NCBI GenBank assembly: GCA_963573315.1
Contig: OY752140.1
Span: 496,001-560,000 of the forward strand
Length of the DNA stretch: 64,000 nucleotides
Direction: 5' to 3'
Origin: Entomortierella parvispora
Taxonomy: Eukaryota; Mortierellomycota; Mortierellomycetes; Mortierellales; Mortierellaceae
The stretch's first letter is position 1, and every line of letters begins with the position of its first letter. The position numbers and the translations under genes were made by a program. The notes under the pieces were generated by a model that saw only the letters and a program-made list of their open reading frames with translations, was not told where the DNA came from and ran no database searches. Shown piece by piece: positions 57,201 through 64,000 of the stretch.

Positions 57201-60200
57201 TTATGGATGGTGTGGTAGAGCTGGAGGTCTTTTCCAGACTTTGATATGACCTCTCCGATCACTTGTCATGATGGCATCCTCCCTGAAAGTAATTCCTGCC
57301 AACGGTTCATGGTGAATCCCCTTTGCCATCAATGGTTGCAGCATGGCTACATGGGACCTGGGTTCAGGAGGTCTCACGGTCTGAACACCCCCAGATTGGT
57401 TCTGACCACCATGACCATTCCTGAACAAGGACGAGAAACCGTGATGTCCTTGGCTGTGATGCTGCGACTGGTGTTGTTGACTAACACTGCTACTGTTTCC
57501 ACTGCCACTGCTGTTATGCCCGTTGCTCTGGTCGCTTCCTGCAGAGTGCAACTTGTGCAGCTGAAGATGTGGCAAAGTCCGAGAGTAGCTGGATTTCTTG
57601 TAGGGTTGACTGCTGTTCGATGAACCAGCATCAGCAGTCGTCGCTATAGCGCCCGTCACAGACTCTGCAACAAGTGTCGAAGAACGGACTGAGGATGCCG
57701 AGGAAGATCCATCACCAGCGCCACCAGCGCTTTCCGTACCAAGGTGTCCACTCGATTCGTGGAAAGCACTGTTCCTTGATGATGAGTGAATGGAAGATGA
57801 CTCCTCCCCTCCTGCTCCTTGCTGTTGCGGTTGCTGATGGTGCTGGGGTGGCTGCTCTTGTCCACTTGGCTCCTCGGCAATAATGGGTGGCGTTTGAGTC
57901 GAGTGGAGATGGTGATGAATGTTGGTAGATGGCGCCGTGGGTGAAGTCAAGGACTTGTTGCTAGTGTGATGGCCAGAGAATAAGCTGTGACCACCAATGC
58001 CTCTCAAACTGCTGATGCTTCCTTTACTACCATGGCCAGGTCTACCACCAGCTCCACCGGCTGCGCCACCTACTCCACCTATTCCTGATGCTGCCATCCC
58101 GAGAACAGTTGCATTGCTGCCTCGTCTCTGCATAACAGCCTACAGGCAACAAATAATACTGATGTTGAGTACAAGAACAATGACTATCCAAGACAAAATC
58201 AGAGAGAGGATGGCATACCGCTTTCGGCTTATGAAGAGCTCCGACGCTAAAGTCCCAAAGGAGCAACTTGGCATCCTCACCAACGCTTCCAAATCGATAG
58301 TTACGTTCATCACATCGCCAAGGATCAAACGCTACTCCTGTAACATAGGACTGATGGCCTTGACAACGGGCAATGATTCTCTGATCCCTGAACGACCAGA
58401 TCGTCACCAAGTCGTCTTGACCTCCAGTCTAGAAACACCCAAAAGGAATATAGAAAGTGGCAGTTAGAGGATAGGTGGACATATAAGACATGCCAAGCGA
58501 ATGTCATTGTTTGAACAATGACCCCATACCAAGATATATTTGCCATCCGGACTCCAACAAACGCAGCTTAGAGCTCCGAAATAGGCAGAGAAAGTGTCCA
58601 ACAACCGTTCCTGGTTGAAGTCAATGATACGCAGGCTACCGTCATTGCTCACTACCGCCACATGTTGCAAGTCAGGCGAGAATGAAAACGCTAAAATTGG
58701 AGAAAGAGGCACTGGGTGTCAATTCGACTCTTGCTTTTTGGTCCACTGCCCCTCCATTCATAGAATATAGGTCCTGTTCTCGTTTACCTGTGATGGGTTT
58801 CTTCGACACTTGCCAATGTGAAATAGGATTGTGCTTGCCATGTTTCGGGCGCGTAACATGGAAACTATCAAAACACCGGGGTCATATAACATGAATCAGT
58901 CGTAGAACGTATTTCTTTCTCGGTCAAAATATTTCAGATATCGCCAATTTTTGTACCAGTCGTCATTGGGCGGGGTTGGGGCCGAGAAAGTATTGTCGTC
59001 GCGTTCTTTGTCCATGATCAAGACACTTCCGTCCTGGAAGGAGGCCATGAACTGGCTCTCTGAACCTGGAATCCACTTGATCATGGTCACGGCACTGTCC
59101 TTAATAATGGCCTAATAACACCCCAAAAAATATAGCTTCTTTAGCGATCGACTCTTCTTTTGTTGTTTCTGTAGAGAAAAAGTCGCTTTTCATGATCTCT
59201 AACCCACCTGCTTGTTGAGTCGGTAGTACTTGTTGCACAATGGATCAAACCACATAATATCACCAGTTGAGAATCCAATGATTACATCCAGATGGTTGCA
59301 ACTGCGCGTCACTACATTCACGTCGTGCGAGGTTGGGAACGCCTTGCTGAACGAGATATGCGACAGTGGTTCCTATGGATATTGGAGCAAGCAAGGCGTC
59401 AGTACAGGCGATCCTTTGCAAAGTACAAAACTGCAATTGATCTTTGTTACATTTGGTTTCTGGCCCAAGTCGCTCCAAGTGAACGTCCTGCCCGTATTCC
59501 AGAACAAATAGACGTCCTCATGGACTCTGTTGGCCAGAATCTTGGCGAAATTCTCATTGGTCGTAATCTTGGCCACGAACGTCGAGTTGGTTTTTGCAAT
59601 GTTGTTCTTTGGCTTCTTTCTCTTGCCTCCAAAAAAGGACGAAAATCCGGCGGACGAGCCCGTCAAAGATGTCGAAAGGCTGCCCTCATCCTGACTCTGC
59701 TGCTGTGACGATTGCTGTTGATAATGGCTGCTCGCTCTGCTGAGGCTCTTGAAGCTGGGGAGACCTTGCGACTGTTGTTGTTGCGGCTGCTGGGGAGGTG
59801 GTCCAAACTGAGCGTATGGATCAGAGAGTCGGCTGGAGGACGTCGAGTCTTTGAGAGGAGGGGGTCCTGGCGTCATGACCTGCGGCAGTCCAGGCGACAT
59901 CATACCACTCCTTGGACTCTTGTATCCGCCACTGTTATTGCTCTCATCGTTGTACGGCGGAAGGTCGACGAGGTTTCCGTGAAAGTTGCGTGAGAGAGTT
60001 CCACTGCTGCTCAAAAGTCGACCGTTCCCATCCTCATTGTTCTCGTCCCCATTGCGTTCGTCCGCCAGTTTGAAGTCCCGCAACCGCTCTTCTAGACGGT
60101 CGATGTTGGAGGCCGACAAGGTGCTGTCAGCGCTGGTCTGTTTCCCATGGGCTCTTGCTGAAGCGGACCCGTTGTTGCTGCCAAGGTAGTCCTTGTACTT

Positions 60201-60341
60201 TACCGAGACGGACGAAACGTGGGTGGGGATCACTGGGTGTGGTAGGACTTGGTCCAGGTAGATGTCCTGGAGCAGCTCGTAGCGGCCCTCTGCCGCCACA
60301 AACTCGGTGCAGTCGAGGACCGGAGACAAGGGCGTGGCCAT
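57201..60341 (-). CDS. creC: CreC/WDR20-type WD40 protein
   Basis: WD40 partner that activates a deubiquitinating enzyme (CreB in Aspergillus, USP12/46 with WDR20 in animals) and acts in carbon catabolite repression. Seven exons: 60341-59451, 59372-59208, 59111-58957, 58864-58788, 58690-58530, 58428-58219 and 58139-57201; 865 residues. Key segments match CreC closely: [122 protein letters not shown] and the closing [17 protein letters not shown] Ser/Gly/His-rich loop of about 230 residues interrupts the propeller before the last repeat. The junction after 58957 is the least certain; a 44-base alternative intron would keep about 18 more residues. Confidence 0.92.
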
Positions 60342-60901
60342 TCAGGCGGAGTGGAGTCGAAGAGCGGAGGAAACAAAGACGAAAGGAAGAACTCTACAGG
60401 GTGAGAGCGATGCATGCATTAGTCCTGAGAAACCTCACGTTGTTGGAAATGAGTCTGCTTGTCCCTGCTCGTCCGTCCTTCTGTGTGTCCTTCCTGATGG
60501 GTCTACGCTCTGTCCATGCTATCCATCTTTCCATGCATTGCATCTTGAGCATCCGACGATATATGGCGCCCATGTTTCAAGGTAGTTTACCAAAGGAGAG
60601 AGCCGGCGCTGGGAGGAGAACAGAGAGCAGTAAGGTAAGAGGAGGAATGAAAAGGAAGCGTCGAGTCGACTGAGGGCGCGGGGCTTGATAAAGAAGAAGA
60701 GGAGAAGAGGAGAGGAGGGGGAGGACAAGGAGGACCAACAGTCGAGAGAAGCAGAGAATGAGGAGAAGCAGCAAGGCAAGGCAGGGAGATGGCGCTCTTT
60801 TTTTTTTTCTTTCCTTGCTTGTCATGTCTGGAATAAAAATACTTGATTACTCTAGTCTCGCTTTCTTTTTATTCGCCCTACTGCTGCTTCTACTACAAAG
60901 T
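60342..60901. other. Intergenic region upstream of creC
   Basis: Presumed creC promoter; plus-strand GA-rich around 60690-60780. The 3' flank of the acyl-CoA ligase gene begins near 60900. Nothing else is seen. Confidence 0.5.
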
Positions 60902-62815
60902 CTACAATTTGGCCTTGATCGGCTGTGGCTCCTTCTGCAGCACAACCCGCAAATCCTTGTGCAGGATCTTGCCCGCCGCCGACTTTGGGATGGCGTCAAT
61001 AAACCGTACGCCTCCTCTCAACTTCTTATGTGGAGCCACCTTGGAGCTCACAAACTCGGCCACTTCCTCCGCGGTCAGTCCAGAATCGGCGCCTTTCACT
61101 ACAAACGCCAACGGTACCTCTGTCGCCTGTTCCACATCCTCCACTCCAATCACAGCCGCGTCCAGGATCTTTGGATGGGTGAGCAAAATCGCCTCCAGCT
61201 CTGCAGGCGCGACCTGGAAACCCTTGTACTTGATCAATTCCTTCAATCGATCCACGATAAAGAAGTTCTCTTCGGCATCTACCACCCCGATATCGCCCGT
61301 GTGCAACCATCCTTCTGGATCAATTGTCTGCCGTGTCGCCTCTGGATTGTTGCGATAGCCCAACATCACGTTTGGTCCACGTACCCAAACCTCACCTCGC
61401 TCCCCTGGAGTGACATCTCGACCGGTTTCTGGATCGACCAGTCGGACCTCCTGGTTGGGCAGGACAAGGCCTGCGGACCCATGGACCATATGATCATATC
61501 GACCAATATGTGATCCGGGAGAGAGCTCCGACATCCCGTAGGCTTGACGGAAGGCCACCTTGGGGTACTTTGCCAAGAGGGCCTCGATCAGTTCCTTGGA
61601 AATGGGCGCCGCTCCCACGTTGACCTGGATGACGTTCGAGAGATCGTATTGGTCCACCAGGGGCGATTTGACCATTAAGAGCACCTGTGGTGGCACCAAG
61701 TTGAGCGTTTTAACTGCACGAGATAGAAGAAAAAAAAATGGTGCATGCCTTTGATAAGCGTCCGGCTCGGGGTGACAGGGTCTGTATGGTTCCTATTGTC
61801 TCCAACTTACTCTTGAAATCTTGGATGGCCCGAAGGAACTCTTCAAAGTTGAATTTCTGAAGGACAATGTTTTGCGTGCCCTGAGTACAAGAACAGTGAC
61901 AAGGGAAAAACGATGACTTGGTAAGCAATAGGGTGGTGATCGTTCCTCTTTGGGGAGGGAGGACCTTCGTTCTATTCCTTCTCTCTTTCGTCTGTTGCAA
62001 TGGAAAAAAGAAAAAAAAAAAAAAAAAAAAAAAAGGTTCGGCTCACTTACGGTGTAAATTCCACAAACCAGATGCAACTGGAGACTGTAGAGGTGATACA
62101 TGGGCAACACGCTCAAGGACACGTTGTCATGGGCGTGCAAGCATCCATCAAAGGAAACAACTTGTACCGCATTCACAGCCAGATTAGTATGTGAGAGCTC
62201 CACTCCTTTGCTCTTGCCCGTCGTCCCGCTCGAATAACAGATCACAGCTGTAGTTGTCTTTGCCTCCTGTTCGTTCAACTCCACCACCTCGACCAATTGG
62301 TTCTCCTGAGACTGGTCCAGACTTGGCATCAGGGCTGAATAAGGCAGGAACCCATCCTTGGCCTCTGCTCCGTACAAAAAGATCCTGTCCCGGGGTAGAC
62401 CCACCATTTGGGCACCTTCAATGGCCACACTCAACAGTTCTGGGTGGGCAATCATGGCGTTCGCGCCTGCGTCCCTCAATTGATAGGCCAACTCTTGAGC
62501 GGTGTACGCAGAATTGACCGTGGTCGTGATCGCCCCCAGGACCAGGGGCGCAAAAAGGGTCACAGAATAATCCACTTGGTTAAACGAAAACAAGGCCAAG
62601 ACGTCTCCTCGCTTGAAACCGAGCTTTTGACGGAGACCTGTTGCCAATCGACGGGTGTCTCGTTTCCATTCCCCAAAGGTGATGATCCGCTTCGTCTGGG
62701 CATCAATGAGGACCGGGTAGGATTCTGGAGTGTTGTTTGGGTTCGAGACTGCAAAAGCGTAGGCGTTGGTCTTTGGAACCGGCTGGTCAGGGACGCGAGA
62801 TCGGTAGATTGTCAT
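60902..62815 (-). CDS. Acyl-CoA / 4-coumarate-CoA ligase-like enzyme, peroxisomal (AKL)
   Basis: ANL-superfamily acid-CoA ligase: activates a carboxylic acid as the acyl-AMP, then transfers it to CoA. Three exons, 62815-62051, 61880-61811 and 61713-60902; 548 residues. Motifs: P-loop YSSGTTGKSKGVELSH, QAYGMSE, GWLHTGDIG (adenylate-binding Asp), the hinge DRLKELIKYKGFQVAP, and the catalytic lysine in PKSAAGKILHKDL. The protein ends in KAKL, an AKL peroxisomal targeting signal type 1, so it is probably imported into peroxisomes. Similarity is to fungal 4CL-like enzymes; the substrate could be a fatty, phenylacetic or cinnamic-type acid. The first intron includes a 23-base A run (62012-62034). 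Confidence 0.92.
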
Positions 62816-63440
62816 AGTAGAGAGTGGAGGTTAAGAGGATGGGAGAGAATGTGGGAAAGTGAGAAAGAGGTGAAGGTATTTCTAACGGAAGGAGCGGGGA
62901 GTGGGCGTATAGCAGTGGAGAAATTGAGTTTTTCTTGGTCACTTGAGAAAGAAGGAAGAGAAGACGAAGAACTGTGTGAGAAAAACAAACAATCGTGAAG
63001 GATGGAGGGAGGAAGGAAAGAAAGTAATAGCGAGAAGGAAGGCCTTTGTCGTTGTTGGCTCAAAATAAAAACCGGCAGAGTGATCGAATCCTCTTTCTGT
63101 TGTGTAACAAGAGACCACTATTTCTTCCCTTGCCTCGCAGGGAACAAAACGCGTCGGTCCGATGAAACCCAAGCGGTCCAGGCCTCTTTCTCTTATCGAG
63201 CGTGGCGCACATCATCCATGGCTTCTTTACCTTACCTGATCAAGCTTTGAAAACTCGTTTATTCTTTTCTATATCCCCACTGTTTGTGAGGCGGCAAAAA
63301 AGTCAACGAGGGTTGATTACAAGGGTAGCTGACTGAGAGTATGTAAAATCGCGACAATGGGCACAAAAAATCCACTGGGCTAAATGCAATGTGAAAACGA
63401 GGGCAAAAGGAAGAAGCAAATGGCGGTGAAAAATGAAGGG
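62816..63440. other. Intergenic region upstream of acyl-CoA ligase gene
   Basis: Presumed promoter of the ligase and 3' flank of the DUF7707 gene. No gene or distinctive site seen. Confidence 0.5.
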
Positions 63441-64000
63441 CTATTCAGATCGATGGCCTGCAAACATGACGCCGACTGTCAAAAAGACGACCAGTCCCAA
63501 GAGGCTCGAGCCGCCAACCGATGTTGCCCAGTAAGGAGGCATTCTGTTCGAGCTAGCCGCGCTTCCAAAAATGCTTGGGGGAAGACCGGTACCAGTAGGG
63601 AAATTACCCGTGGAGGAGGGTGTGGATAAGGAGGTGGGCAAGGTCTGGTTATACTTCTTGGGGAACTCGGCCGTGCAATTGCGTTGCTTGCAGACGGAGT
63701 AGCAGCCGTTGTCGGACAAGGGGCAGCGGTCAATACAGTTTTGGACATCGGTCACGCACTCAAAGTAAGGGATTGTGAGCGTGTACTCTAGAAAAGCCGA
63801 TCCAAAGACAAGGTTTCTGTTATGTTCCCGGGCCTTTGAACTCGATGAAAATGAGGTGGAAAGCAAAGTAGTCTATTACCAGTAATGTTAGGTACCACGT
63901 TGCCTTGGCAAATACAGTCGTAAGCAAGACTCTCGGTGTTGCAGTCGTTCAGTTGGTACTGAGCACCGTTGGTCAGTTCCTGACACACATTTGTGCTAAA
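63441..64000 (-). CDS. DUF7707-type secreted/GPI-anchored protein (5' part missing)
   Basis: C-terminal part of a cell-surface protein; two exons are visible, 64000-63880 (open at the window edge) and 63787-63441, 156 residues seen. Cysteine-rich domain: VCQELTNGAQYQLNDC, SLAYDCICQGNVVPN, then YTLTIPYFECVTDVQNC, RCPLSDNGCYSVCKQRNC. This spacing is that of the fungal DUF7707 domain. It is followed by a Ser/Thr/Pro-rich stalk with possible N- and O-glycosylation (for example NQTLP) and a C-terminal hydrophobic segment (SLLGLVVFLTVGVMFA) that may be a GPI signal, although the short polar end GHRSE after it also fits a membrane anchor. The signal peptide should lie beyond the window. Function unknown. 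Confidence 0.8.

Overview
The window is nuclear DNA of a filamentous fungus. Most genes are split by short GT-AG introns, there is no operon structure, and the gene set is typically fungal (septin, endopolyphosphatase, CreC/WDR20, Bni4-like, GID/CTLH E3 subunit, URC1-type GTP cyclohydrolase II, DUF7707 wall protein). Amino-acid usage, intron style and F-box/LRR and GPI-protein families fit an early-diverging lineage such as Mortierellomycota, but that placement is inference. All exon maps were read by eye and checked by codon phase.

Left part (1-7.5 kb): three head-to-tail copies of a six-exon FAD-dependent monooxygenase on the minus strand. Copies 1 (cut by the window edge) and 2 are almost identical over 1.7 kb including introns. 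Copy 3 is diverged and carries two single-base frameshifts. Then follow an Arl8 GTPase, a septin, a peroxisomal Ant1-type carrier, a URC1-like GTP cyclohydrolase II, cytochrome c oxidase subunit VIa (Cox13), a split BTB-domain protein and a vacuolar endopolyphosphatase (8.4-28.2 kb).

Middle part (29-47.6 kb): a 3.16-kb unit with a 14-TM MFS transporter and its promoter occurs twice, in inverted orientation (31044-34201 and 44442-47600). The two arms bracket 10.2 kb with a Nop13-like RNA-binding protein, a CCDC28-like protein, tRNA methyltransferase Trm13, the GID/CTLH RING subunit Rmd5 and an F-box/LRR protein. A second F-box/LRR gene abuts the outer side of the left arm.

Right part (48-64 kb): a Cid1-type nucleotidyltransferase, a very large glutamine-rich Bni4-like scaffold, CreC (WD40 partner of a deubiquitinase in carbon catabolite repression), an acyl-CoA/4-coumarate-CoA ligase-like enzyme ending in the peroxisomal signal AKL, and the end of a DUF7707 cell-surface protein. 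Functionally the genes are mostly housekeeping: trafficking and cytokinesis (Arl8, septin, Bni4), peroxisomal metabolism (Ant1-like carrier, AKL ligase), metabolic control by ubiquitin (Rmd5, CreC, F-box proteins) and RNA modification (Trm13, Cid1-like, Nop13-like). The accessory signals are the monooxygenase cluster and the inverted transporter duplication.
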